Source: Lachnospiraceae bacterium
GTDB taxonomy: Bacteria; Bacillota; Clostridia; Lachnospirales; Lachnospiraceae
Assembly (NCBI GenBank): GCA_024681795.1
Contig: JAILAD010000051.1
Location: 1 to 64,000 of the forward strand
DNA length: 64,000 bases
Direction of reading: 5' to 3'
The notes below the pieces were generated by a model, which had not been told where the DNA came from, did no database searches, and saw nothing but the letters and a program-made list of their open reading frames with translations. How positions within the stretch are numbered: the first letter of the stretch is position 1; each line of letters begins with the position of its first letter. Positions 15,954-24,942 of the stretch are shown piece after piece. The position numbers were made by a program, and so were the translations under genes.

Positions 15954-18836
15954 ATGGGGATTACTGAAAATAACGGCAACAGATTGGCGTCAAACCCTCC
16001 TGCGGAGAGTCTGGGGCATCACGGCGACAAAAAAGGAAAAAATCGAAACAGTTATACATCGTTCCGGTATCTTCTGATTGTCGAAAATGTTTTGATTGCA
16101 CTTGCATTCAGTCTTTTTATTGTTGTTTATTTCAATGTCACAAGTATTGGACATTTCAATGTCTGGATTGTCCTTATGCTTTTCTTCGGCGGTGCGCTTT
16201 TAGCAGGCGGTGCGGCGATTTTCTTCAGAATCGTCAAATTCTTAAGTCAGAAAGATCTTCCCGTATATCACAATTTTCTGGATGATGAAAATGTAGACCC
16301 GGAAACGGGACTTTATTACTATGACATCTTTAACAACGAAGTGACGGATGCCATGTCCATTTCTTTAATCAACTGTTATCTGGCGACGTTCCAGATTGAC
16401 GGTTTTGAGCACCTGCGTCATTTTGTCGGCCTTCAGAAGGCAGGCGATACCATGGCGGAAATCGGTGAGGTATTCCGTAAAAACGGTGCGGAGATGATGG
16501 GACACAGAGTTATTTGCGGAACCAGATCTTCCCACGAATTCGTGCTTTTTATTTCCGAATGTGACGACGTAAAAGAAGTGCGGACATTTTTGAATAAAAT
16601 CATGAATGAAATCAACGGAATTCTCCTTCGTCTTCCTACAGCGGAGAACTTTACCGCATACTGCGGATTTGCCTGTTACAATACCCACGCGGACAATTAC
16701 GACGATTTAATCAAATATGCCGGATTTGCGGTAACGGAAGCGGGAATGTTCCATAAAGTGGAGCCGCATATTTTCTCGCTGGATGCATATAAGCGCCAGG
16801 AGAACGAATACTTAAAGGACGATAAATTACGTAAGATTCTTGACAATAACGAACTTCAGTATAATTTCCAGCCGATTGTAAGTGCGAAGACCGGAAAGAT
16901 TTTTGCATATGAAGCACTGATGCGTACCAAAAAAGAAGTGGGACTTGCACCGACTGACGTTCTGGAACTGGCAGCGCGTCAGGATCGCCTGTATGAAGTG
17001 GAACATTATACGTTCTATAACGTAATTAAAATCATGAATTCGCACGCGGATGCTTTTGAAGACAGGAGACTTTTCTTAAACAGTATTCCGACCGTAATTA
17101 TCAAAGAGGGTGAATTCGACGACCTGATGGAGCAGTATAAGGATGTGATGAAGCATCTTGTTATTGAGATTACCGAGAACGGAATGCAGTCCGAAGAGTC
17201 CTGTGAAATCGTACATAAGTACATGGAAAAATCCGGCTGTGAACTGGCCCTGGATGATTACGGTACCGGTTATTCCAATGCGACTACGCTTTTAAACAAT
17301 TCGCCGCATTACCTGAAACTGGATCATTCCATTATCATGGGTATTGATACGGATTCCAAAAAGCAGCACCTGGTATCGAACTACATTGATTTTGCAAACA
17401 ATCACAATATGCAGATTCTTGCGGAAGGTGTGGAGACCGCGGAAGAACTGCAGATGGTAATCCAGCTCGGTTGTCATCTGATTCAGGGATTCTATACCGG
17501 GCGTCCGAATGCGGAAATTGTGGATTCCATTGCAAAGCCCATCGAAGACGAGATTCTTGCCATTAACTTAAAACTTGCAAAGCTGGCCGATAAGAAGAAA
17601 GTATACGAGGCAACGAATTACGACAATATTTCCCTGATTGAGAAAGCGCTTGATTTCTATTCCGAGATTCATATTAAGGAATCGGCGGTCCGCATTGTGG
17701 GTGTTAAGACCAGAGAAGTCTCCATGGAGATTAATGTTGCGGATAATATCAAGACGAATATTTCCGTCCGTGATGTCTGCATGCGCGGCAAGACAGGTCC
17801 GGTTATCAATATCGGAGAGAATTCACAGGTCATCTTAAATCTTGAAGGAGACAACAATTTCTTCTTTGAAGGAATCAAGGTTCCGAAATCCTCCAAACTG
17901 ATTGTGCAGGGCAGCGGTAACTTAAACATTCATGTAGACCACAATAACGGTATCGGTATCGGAATGACCTCACTGGATGTTCCGGAAAGCAAGCCGGAAC
18001 CGTACGGAACCATGATTTTTGAGCAGGAAGGAACGATTCATATCGAAAGCAACTCCGAGCATGCAATCGGAATCGGAGGTGTGAACGGAGACGAGGACAG
18101 CGAAATCCGGTTAAGCAGCGGAACCTTCGAAATCCTTGCAAACGGAACGAAGAGTCTCGGAATCGGAGCCGTTACCGGATATGCGAGAATTTCACTTGAC
18201 CGTTGTAAAATCACGATATCCGCTTCCGGTGCGGATACCGTCGGAATCGGAACTTACGGCGGATGGATTGATTTTTCCTCTGTTGCGGATATTGAACTTG
18301 AGGTATCGGGAAGCAATGCAACCGGTATCGGATGTCTGAATGACAGCAAGGGTTCCGTTGTGTTCAACGAAGGTGTGGTAACGGTAACCAATACCTGTAT
18401 GAACGGTGTCGGAATCGGTTCCATGAACGGAAGTCTCGACATTCAGATGTTCGGTGTGGAAACCATGGTTTATACGGAGGGATCGGAAGTCGGCGGTATC
18501 GGAAATTACCGCGGCGACGGAAACGTGTCCATTCGAAACGGTGCCATCGTCAAGGTAAGTCTCCTCGGGGCATCGCCCGTCGCACTCGGCGGAATAAAGG
18601 GACGACTGGAGATAACCGGAGGAAATATTCTGGCGGATATGGAAGGATGTCCACAGCCTGTTAACTCCTACGATACGCCGGTTTATCATAAGCTTGTTAC
18701 GGATACGGATCTTTACTGTAAGAAGATTGAAACCGGGGAGGGCACGTATCAGTATGTAGCCAATACATCCGACAGATTTGAAAACCTGCATATTTACCTG
18801 CCGGAGAAATGTAAGGAAATGGATATTAAATTATAA
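15954..18836 (+). CDS. Membrane c-di-GMP phosphodiesterase (degenerate GGDEF, EAL) fused to a GIG-repeat beta-solenoid
   Basis: A 960-residue protein. Two transmembrane helices (about 38-61 and 70-93) with positive charge before the first place both termini in the cytosol. A GGDEF-like domain (about 110-285) has RSSHEF instead of GGDEF and should not make c-di-GMP. The EAL domain (about 298-540) keeps its catalytic set: E320 in YEALMR, N376, E405 region EITE, D434-D435 in DDYGTG, K455, E491 and Q511, so c-di-GMP hydrolysis is likely. From about 585 to 900 runs a beta-rich region with eight G-I-G turns (residues ~668, 708, 738, 766, 793, 822, 850, 880), period about 28, typical of a solenoid. 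It is transcribed alone. Confidence 0.85.
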   Translation: MGITENNGNRLASNPPAESLGHHGDKKGKNRNSYTSFRYLLIVENVLIALAFSLFIVVYFNVTSIGHFNVWIVLMLFFGGALLAGGAAIFFRIVKFLSQKDLPVYHNFLDDENVDPETGLYYYDIFNNEVTDAMSISLINCYLATFQIDGFEHLRHFVGLQKAGDTMAEIGEVFRKNGAEMMGHRVICGTRSSHEFVLFISECDDVKEVRTFLNKIMNEINGILLRLPTAENFTAYCGFACYNTHADNYDDLIKYAGFAVTEAGMFHKVEPHIFSLDAYKRQENEYLKDDKLRKILDNNELQYNFQPIVSAKTGKIFAYEALMRTKKEVGLAPTDVLELAARQDRLYEVEHYTFYNVIKIMNSHADAFEDRRLFLNSIPTVIIKEGEFDDLMEQYKDVMKHLVIEITENGMQSEESCEIVHKYMEKSGCELALDDYGTGYSNATTLLNNSPHYLKLDHSIIMGIDTDSKKQHLVSNYIDFANNHNMQILAEGVETAEELQMVIQLGCHLIQGFYTGRPNAEIVDSIAKPIEDEILAINLKLAKLADKKKVYEATNYDNISLIEKALDFYSEIHIKESAVRIVGVKTREVSMEINVADNIKTNISVRDVCMRGKTGPVINIGENSQVILNLEGDNNFFFEGIKVPKSSKLIVQGSGNLNIHVDHNNGIGIGMTSLDVPESKPEPYGTMIFEQEGTIHIESNSEHAIGIGGVNGDEDSEIRLSSGTFEILANGTKSLGIGAVTGYARISLDRCKITISASGADTVGIGTYGGWIDFSSVADIELEVSGSNATGIGCLNDSKGSVVFNEGVVTVTNTCMNGVGIGSMNGSLDIQMFGVETMVYTEGSEVGGIGNYRGDGNVSIRNGAIVKVSLLGASPVALGGIKGRLEITGGNILADMEGCPQPVNSYDTPVYHKLVTDTDLYCKKIETGEGTYQYVANTSDRFENLHIYLPEKCKEMDIKL

Positions 18837-18846
18837 TATAAATGAG

Positions 18847-18899
18847 CATGGGGGACGGGGTTAGCGGTTCAAAAATGAACCACTAACCCCGTCCCCATG
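18847..18899. repeat. Palindromic REP-like element
   Basis: GGGGACGGGGTTAG at 18851 and its complement ending at 18896 form a stem of about 20 bp with one mismatch around an AAAA loop, extended by CAT/ATG at the edges. Such GGGGACGGGG palindromes occur as dispersed REP-like elements in Clostridia, probably spread by Y1/RAYT transposases (from memory). It fills the whole gap between the EAL and peptidase genes and its right edge creates the false ATG at 18897. It may also act as a terminator-like structure. Confidence 0.8.
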
Positions 18900-18920
18900 G
18901 CTCAAACAGAAAGGATATAT

Positions 18921-21839
18921 ATGAAACACATAAAAGGAACAATTCCCGAAACATACGAAATCGAAGAAGACCGCTTCAGCATGGATTTAAATTCCGCATT
19001 CATGCGGCTGAAACACAAAAAGACCGGCGCAAGAGTTGCACTGATTTCCAATGACGACGACAACAAGGTGTTTTATATCGGATTCCGTACTCCTGTTGAT
19101 AACAGCACAGGAGTACCGCACATTCTCGAACATTCCGTTCTTTGCGGTTCGGAGAATTTCCCGATTAAAGACCCGTTTGTGGAACTTGCAAAAGGTTCTT
19201 TAAATACGTTCTTAAATGCAATGACGTTTCCGGATAAGACCGTTTATCCGGTTGCAAGCTGCAATGACAAGGATTTCAAAAATCTTATGCATGTCTATCT
19301 GGATGCGGTTTTTCATCCGAATATCTATCACCATCCCGAGATTTTCAAACAGGAAGGGTGGCATTACGACTTAAAAAACGAGGAGGATGACCTTACGATT
19401 AACGGTGTGGTTTACTCGGAAATGAAGGGGGCGTTTTCTTCACCGGAAGATGTCATGGAAAGACAGATTATGAATTCTCTCTTCCCGGATATCACATACG
19501 GCGTGGAATCGGGCGGTGATCCGGATGTTATTCCGACATTAAGTTACGAAGAATTTCTTGATTTTCACAGAAGATATTATCATCCCACAAACAGTTATAT
19601 TTACCTGTACGGAAATATGGACATGGGAGAATATCTGGAATATATGGATAAAGAGTATCTGTCCGGTTATGATTACCAGCCGGTGGATTCCGAAATCCGT
19701 CTTCAGAAACCGTTTGAAAAACCGGTCGAGGTTGAAATTCCCCTTCCCGTTACCGATGAGGAAGACGGCGGTGCATTCTTAACCTACAATGTTGTAATGG
19801 GTGAAAATTCGGACAAGGAACTTTATGCGGCACTCCGGATACTTGATTATGCAATCTGTTCCGCGCCGGGTGCTCCGCTTAAGACCGCATTAATCGAAAA
19901 GGGCATCGGAAAAGACGTTTATTCAGGTTATGAAAACGGTATCAGACAGCAGTACTTCAATGTAATTGCGAGAGATGCGGATCTTTCGAAAAAAGACGAA
20001 TTCTTAACTACCATTCGTGAGGTTCTTTCCAAAATCGTGAAAGACGGATTCGAGGAAAAATCTCTGCGTGCGGCAATCAGCAGAATGGAATTTTCTTACA
20101 GAGAGGCAGATTACGGCTCTTACCCGAAGGGACTCGTATACGGCCTTAAAATGCTTGATTCCTGGTTATATGACGATACGAAAGCATTCTGGCATATCGA
20201 AGGGGATGAAACGTTTAAGAAGTTAAAAGAGAATGTATCGGCCGGATATTTTGAAAATCTGATCCGGACATATCTTCTTGATAATCCGCACTGCGCGATT
20301 GTTACGGGTGTTCCGAAAGCGGGACTCAGCATAAAGAAAGAGGAAGAACTTGCAAAGAAACTTGCGGATTACAAGGCTTCTTTGTCGAAAGAGGAAATTC
20401 TGAAACTGACAGAGGATACAAAGAATCTCGAAATCTATCAGGAGACTCCCGATACGAAGGAAGCGCTTGCAACCATTCCGCTGCTATCAAGAAGCGACCT
20501 GAGAAAAGAGATTATTCCTCTGAGCAACAGGGAAGAAGAAAAGGACGGACTGCATATTCTCCGCCACGATATCTTTACGAACGGAATCGCGTACCTGACG
20601 ATTTCGTTTGATGCAAACAATCTTCCCGTCCGGCTGTATCCGTATCTGTCCCTGTTAAAACTCTGCATGGGACTTATGGATACCGAACATTATAAATACG
20701 GCGACCTTGTTCATGAGATGGATTTGTATACCGGAATGCTTGTGACGGACACCTCGATTTATAACCCGATCGGGAAACGTGCGGAAATATACATGGAAAC
20801 AAGAATGAAGGTGCTGTACGAAAATATCGGAAAGGCATTTGAACTTGCGGGAGAAATTCTTTATACCACAAAGACAGAAGATGAAAAACGTCTTCGTGAA
20901 CTCATTTCGGAATTCCGTTCCAAATTCGAATCGGGATTTATGTCATCCGGTCATGCGATAGCGGTCGGAAGAATGACTTCCTATTATTCGGAAGGAGGAG
21001 CGGCAGCGGAACTGTTGTCGGGAATCTCTTTTCTTCGATTCTTACAGGATGCGGATGAGCATTTTGAGGAAAGAAAGGATAAGCTGATTGCCGGAATGAA
21101 AGAAGTAAGGGAATATATTTTCCGTCCGGAAAATGTGCTTCTTGACGTGATTTCCCCCGCAGATACCGACTTCGGAATGTATGAGGAATTCCGTAAAATC
21201 AAAGAGAGGGCATATACGTCGCCTCTTCCGGAAGAGCCGAAAGAAGGTATTAAACCGGTTCAAAGAAACGAAGGCTTTAAGACTTCCGGAGACGTGCAGT
21301 ACGTGGCAATGGGCGGTCATGCGGATACAGAACGTTTCCCGTTCAGCGGTGCCGTTTATGTATTAAAGACCATTCTTTCATATGACTATCTTTGGAATAA
21401 CGTCCGTGTAAAGGGCGGTGCATACGGATGTATTCCGTTGCTCAGCAGAATGGGAAACTGCAATTTTGTTTCTTATCGTGATCCGAATTTAACGGAAACC
21501 ATTGAGATTTTTAAGAATATTCCGGATTACGTTGAAAAATTTGAGGGAGACGAGGAAACGATGACCAAATATATCATCGGAACCCTGTCCGAACTTGATA
21601 CTCCGCTTTCGCCTTCCGCACTCGGAAACAGAAGTTTCAAATGTTTCCGGAACGGTCTTACGGAAGAAAGGCTGCAAAAAGAAAGAGATGAGCTGCTCGG
21701 ATGTTCTCCCGAAGCCATTCATTCTCTCTCTGCATATATCAGGGATGCCCTGAAGGACGAAAACATCTGTGTTATCGGTACACAGAGTAAAGTAGAGGCC
21801 AATAAGGAAATTTTCGGAGAGATTGAAAACCTGATATAA
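18921..21839 (+). CDS. M16C family (insulinase/PreP-like) metallopeptidase
   Basis: A zinc metalloprotease that probably degrades peptides inside the cell; no signal peptide is visible. The inverted zinc motif HILEH (His67, Glu70, His71) is present, with the downstream Glu in VVYSEMKGAFSSPE. The C-terminal M16C half is complete, with the R/Y substrate-binding segment VRVKGGAYGC near 835-845. The 972-residue length is normal for presequence-protease-like enzymes. The track starts at 18897, but that ATG belongs to the palindrome. ATG 18921 has an AGAAAGGA site and starts MKHIKGTIPETYE. Confidence 0.92.
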   Translation: MKHIKGTIPETYEIEEDRFSMDLNSAFMRLKHKKTGARVALISNDDDNKVFYIGFRTPVDNSTGVPHILEHSVLCGSENFPIKDPFVELAKGSLNTFLNAMTFPDKTVYPVASCNDKDFKNLMHVYLDAVFHPNIYHHPEIFKQEGWHYDLKNEEDDLTINGVVYSEMKGAFSSPEDVMERQIMNSLFPDITYGVESGGDPDVIPTLSYEEFLDFHRRYYHPTNSYIYLYGNMDMGEYLEYMDKEYLSGYDYQPVDSEIRLQKPFEKPVEVEIPLPVTDEEDGGAFLTYNVVMGENSDKELYAALRILDYAICSAPGAPLKTALIEKGIGKDVYSGYENGIRQQYFNVIARDADLSKKDEFLTTIREVLSKIVKDGFEEKSLRAAISRMEFSYREADYGSYPKGLVYGLKMLDSWLYDDTKAFWHIEGDETFKKLKENVSAGYFENLIRTYLLDNPHCAIVTGVPKAGLSIKKEEELAKKLADYKASLSKEEILKLTEDTKNLEIYQETPDTKEALATIPLLSRSDLRKEIIPLSNREEEKDGLHILRHDIFTNGIAYLTISFDANNLPVRLYPYLSLLKLCMGLMDTEHYKYGDLVHEMDLYTGMLVTDTSIYNPIGKRAEIYMETRMKVLYENIGKAFELAGEILYTTKTEDEKRLRELISEFRSKFESGFMSSGHAIAVGRMTSYYSEGGAAAELLSGISFLRFLQDADEHFEERKDKLIAGMKEVREYIFRPENVLLDVISPADTDFGMYEEFRKIKERAYTSPLPEEPKEGIKPVQRNEGFKTSGDVQYVAMGGHADTERFPFSGAVYVLKTILSYDYLWNNVRVKGGAYGCIPLLSRMGNCNFVSYRDPNLTETIEIFKNIPDYVEKFEGDEETMTKYIIGTLSELDTPLSPSALGNRSFKCFRNGLTEERLQKERDELLGCSPEAIHSLSAYIRDALKDENICVIGTQSKVEANKEIFGEIENLI

Positions 21840-21888
21840 AAAGCACGAAACGGAAACCGGAAAAATATTTTATAAAATAGTCCATAAA

Positions 21889-21972
21889 AATCCTCCCGTG
21901 GAATCGTATCTTTTTCAGAAGCGCAGAAATAAGCGTAAAATGAAACAGGTAAGATTATCCAAAGGGAGGATT
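21889..21972 (+). promoter_or_regulatory. Inverted repeat that could mask the DUF4349 ribosome binding site
   Basis: AATCCTCCC at 21889-21897 is a perfect 9-nt complement of GGGAGGATT at 21964-21972, which contains the ribosome binding site of the next gene. If transcription starts upstream of 21889, the leader could close into a stem with a 66-nt loop and hide the site. A TATAAAAT-like -10 lies near 21871-21878 but no good -35 was found, so the transcript start is uncertain. Confidence 0.4.
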
Positions 21973-21977
21973 CTGTT

Positions 21978-23174
21978 ATGTATAAGAAAAAGTTAAAGAA
22001 AAGTGCAGTTGTTGCCGGAGTTATATTATCAGTGGCTTTACTGATGGGCGGTTGCAGTAATAAAAGCGGGGCAAGGCAGGAATTGTCACTCGCAAAAAAA
22101 GGAACTGCTCCGGCATATAACACGATGGATTATGCAGCCGGTGACGTCGCTTACGCAGATGATTATGATTACGGTTATGAAGCTGAAGAAAGCTATATGG
22201 CTGCGGCAGAACCGATGGATAATGCAGACGGAATGAACGAAGGACTCGAACAGGGCAATATCGTTGACAGCGGTTCGGCATCCTCCAGTGTCGGAAATAA
22301 CGAGAAGAGAAAATTAATCCGCACCGTGGATTTGCAGGTTGAAACGAAAGAATACGATCAGTTGAGAACCGGAATCGATGAACAGATTAAGGCGCTCGGC
22401 GGATATATTGAAAACGAATATTCCTACAACGGAAGTACCATTCAGGATGATTATTACTATACGGAGTACGGCAGGGCGGAACGCAGATATACCACTATGA
22501 CGGTTCGTATTCCCGACGCAAATCTGGATGATTTTGTAACGGTAATGAGCGGAATGTCAAATGTGGTTTCCAAAACTTCCACCGCAACGGATGTATCCCT
22601 GCAGTATACCGATCTTGAAAGTAAAAGAGATATGTACCGTGCAGAGCAGGAAAGCTTAATGATGCTTCTTGAAAAAGCGGAAACCATTGAAGACATTACT
22701 TATCTTACCTCCAGACTGACGGATGTACGATACAACATCGAGAGCATGGAACGGCAGTTACGCTTATATGACAATCAGGTGGATTACGCAACCGTGAACT
22801 TACGTGTAACGGAAGTGGAAGTACTGACTCCGCAGGTAGTGGAGCAGAAGACTCCTGCGGAAGAGATGAGCGAAGGTTTTAAGGCTTCCGTGGAAGATGT
22901 TCTTACATCCCTTCGAAGAACCGGTATGAATTTTGTCATTAATATCCCTTATATCATCCGGACACTTGTAATCCTGGCGATTATTGTCGGTGTAAACTAT
23001 GCAATCGTCCGCATCATCATAGCGGTTGTTAAGAAAAACATAAAAAAGAAAGCCGCAAAGAAAGCCGCTTTGGAAAATGCCAAAGAAAAAACCAAGGCAG
23101 AAACCAAAGAGGAAACAAAAGAAGAAACAAAAGCAGAAACAAAAGCAGAAACAAAAGCAGAAACCGAGGCATAA
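21978..23174 (+). CDS. DUF4349 domain lipoprotein
   Basis: A 398-residue lipoprotein with lipobox LLMGGC (Cys26). A Tyr/Asp/Glu-rich linker precedes the DUF4349 domain (about 110-310: KLIRTVDLQVETKEYDQL, ARLDV-type coiled-coil LTDVRYNIESMERQLRLYDNQVDYATVNLRV). A transmembrane helix follows at about 325-350 (FVINIPYIIRTLVILAIIVGV). The tail is cytoplasmic and made of Lys/Glu/Ala/Thr repeats (KAETKEETKE-type). The function of DUF4349 is not known; it is a common envelope protein. The start has a strong GGGAGGA site that is complementary to an upstream element. Confidence 0.85.
   Translation: MYKKKLKKSAVVAGVILSVALLMGGCSNKSGARQELSLAKKGTAPAYNTMDYAAGDVAYADDYDYGYEAEESYMAAAEPMDNADGMNEGLEQGNIVDSGSASSSVGNNEKRKLIRTVDLQVETKEYDQLRTGIDEQIKALGGYIENEYSYNGSTIQDDYYYTEYGRAERRYTTMTVRIPDANLDDFVTVMSGMSNVVSKTSTATDVSLQYTDLESKRDMYRAEQESLMMLLEKAETIEDITYLTSRLTDVRYNIESMERQLRLYDNQVDYATVNLRVTEVEVLTPQVVEQKTPAEEMSEGFKASVEDVLTSLRRTGMNFVINIPYIIRTLVILAIIVGVNYAIVRIIIAVVKKNIKKKAAKKAALENAKEKTKAETKEETKEETKAETKAETKAETEA
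23128..23163 (+). repeat. Three perfect 12-bp tandem repeats in the DUF4349 gene
   Basis: CAAAAGCAGAAA is repeated three times without mismatch and encodes TKAE repeats in the charged tail. Imperfect copies precede it. The number of units could vary without changing frame. Confidence 0.9.
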
Positions 23175-23200
23175 CCCAATATACGTCCTTCTTTTTAAAG

Positions 23201-23232
23201 CAGGCAGGACCTTAAACGGTCCGGCCTGTTTT
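23201..23232 (+). terminator. Terminator after the DUF4349 gene
   Basis: CAGGC-A-GGACC and GGTCC-G-GCCTG form a ten-pair stem with one internal mismatch around TTAAAC, followed by TTTTAT. Confidence 0.85.
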
Positions 23233-23320
23233 ATCGTTTATACTGGTGTTTTACATGTGAAAATGGTAAAATATGTAAGTTGATGTTTTGTATAAAAGGA
23301 TATCAGGAAAATAAAGACTT

Positions 23321-24253
23321 ATGAACGACGAAAAGAATGAAAACGGTAAAAACGGGAAAACGAAATCGGGTTACGTCGGAATCATCGGACGTCCGAATGT
23401 AGGCAAATCTACCCTGATGAACCGGATTATCGGACAGAAAATAGCAATCACTTCCTCGAAACCGCAGACGACGAGAAATATCATTCAGACGGTTGTGACA
23501 AAAGAGAATGCACAGATTGTATTTCTGGACACTCCGGGAATTCACAAATCCCAGAACAAGCTCGGCGATTATATGGTGCGGAACGCAAAAAGCGTGGTAA
23601 ACGATGCGGATGTGATACTCTGGATTGTGGAACCCACCGATTATATCGGCGCGGGAGAAAAGGCGATTGTTGAGATTTTGAAAACCCTGCACATTCCGGT
23701 GATTCTGGTAATCAATAAAGTGGATACCATTAAAAAGGATGAGATTCTGCATTTCATGGACACCTACCGGAAGGAGATGAACTTCGCGGATATTATCCCG
23801 GTTTCCGCTCTGAAGGGAAATAACGTGGATCTTCTGATGGATACCTTAATTGCGAATCTGCCGGAGGGACCTTTCTTCTTTGACCGCGATACGGTTACCG
23901 ACCAGACCGAGAGGGAAATCGCAGCGGAAATTATCAGGGAAAAGGCGCTTCGTTTTATGCGGGATGAGATTCCGCACGGAATTGCCGTTACCATCGATAA
24001 AATGGAGTTTCAGAAAGGGCTTTGCAACATTTCCGCAACCATTATCTGTGAAAAAGATTCCCATAAAGGAATGATAATCGGAAAAGGCGGCGGGATGCTT
24101 AAAAAAATCGGAACCGCGGCCCGCGAAGATATCGAGAAAATGATTGATATCAAGGTAAATTTAAAACTCTGGGTAAAGGTAAGGAGTAACTGGCGCGACG
24201 ATGATTTTCTTTTAAAAGATATGGGATTCGGGAAAAACGGAGAGGAAATATAA
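23321..24253 (+). CDS. era: GTPase Era
   Basis: Essential GTPase that binds the 3' end of 16S rRNA during 30S assembly. The G1 motif GRPNVGKST, G3 DTPGIH and G4 NKVD are present in the N-terminal domain (about 10-180). The KH RNA-binding domain is C-terminal, with GKGGGMLKKIGTAAREDIEK. The length of 310 residues is usual. recO begins at the base after its stop codon, an arrangement common in Firmicutes. Confidence 0.97.
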   Translation: MNDEKNENGKNGKTKSGYVGIIGRPNVGKSTLMNRIIGQKIAITSSKPQTTRNIIQTVVTKENAQIVFLDTPGIHKSQNKLGDYMVRNAKSVVNDADVILWIVEPTDYIGAGEKAIVEILKTLHIPVILVINKVDTIKKDEILHFMDTYRKEMNFADIIPVSALKGNNVDLLMDTLIANLPEGPFFFDRDTVTDQTEREIAAEIIREKALRFMRDEIPHGIAVTIDKMEFQKGLCNISATIICEKDSHKGMIIGKGGGMLKKIGTAAREDIEKMIDIKVNLKLWVKVRSNWRDDDFLLKDMGFGKNGEEI

Positions 24254-24907
24254 GTGAATGATTTAACCGTTACCGGAATAGTATTAAAGGCCGAACCAAT
24301 CGGGGAATACGACAGAAGAGTGGTTTTGCTTACAAAGGAAAAAGGAAAAATCAGCGTCTTTGCAAGAGGGGCGTTAAGACCGAATAACCGATTCGTTGCC
24401 TGCACGAATCCTTTTGTTTTCGGTAATTTCGAACTTTATGCCGGAAGTAATTCCTACTCCCTTTCCAAGGTGGAAGTAAAAGATTATTTTGAAACCTTCC
24501 GGACCAATCTGGATCTGACTTTTTACGGAACATATTTTCTTGAAATTGCTGATTATTACGGCAGGGAAAATACCGACAACATCGGTTTGATGAGATTGTT
24601 ATACATGGCACTGAAACAACTGGCGGAGACGGATGTTTCTCCTGATTTTGTAAAGACCGTTTTTGAAATGAAGGCAATTATGCTGGAAGGAGAATTTCCC
24701 GGAATTCCGGAGGAAAGCGATTTGCCGGAATCCGGAAGAAAAGCGGTTGCATATGTTTATCAGGCAAAACCGGAAAATTCCTTTACGTTTAAATTATCCG
24801 ATGAAACCTTTAAAAAACTGGAAGGGCAGGTTGATGTAATCTGCAGAAACACATTTGACCGCGAATTTAATTCCCTTTCCATGATCCGGTTTGCGAAGCA
24901 GAACTGA
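24254..24907 (+). CDS. recO: DNA repair protein RecO
   Basis: RecO helps load RecA at gaps in the RecFOR pathway. The N-terminal OB domain is clear (TGIVLKAEPIGEYDRRVVLLTKEKGKISVFARGALRPN). At 217 residues it is shorter than the usual ~240-250, and the C-terminal four-Cys zinc site of the family is absent; only one Cys remains near the end. Loss of that site is known in several RecO lineages, so it is probably still functional. It starts with GTG, directly after the era stop, with an AGAGG site. Confidence 0.9.
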   Translation: MNDLTVTGIVLKAEPIGEYDRRVVLLTKEKGKISVFARGALRPNNRFVACTNPFVFGNFELYAGSNSYSLSKVEVKDYFETFRTNLDLTFYGTYFLEIADYYGRENTDNIGLMRLLYMALKQLAETDVSPDFVKTVFEMKAIMLEGEFPGIPEESDLPESGRKAVAYVYQAKPENSFTFKLSDETFKKLEGQVDVICRNTFDREFNSLSMIRFAKQN

Positions 24908-24942
24908 ACGAATATACAGAGGAAAGCACATAACAAAAGCAA

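Noticed and set aside
18192-18791. 199-residue minus-strand ORF opposite the GIG repeats
   Set aside because: It arises from the repetitive codon pattern of the EAL fusion gene and has no recognisable domain.
23128-23163. Tandem repeats as a mobile element
   Set aside because: They are in-frame codon repeats of a charged protein tail, with no flanking duplications.
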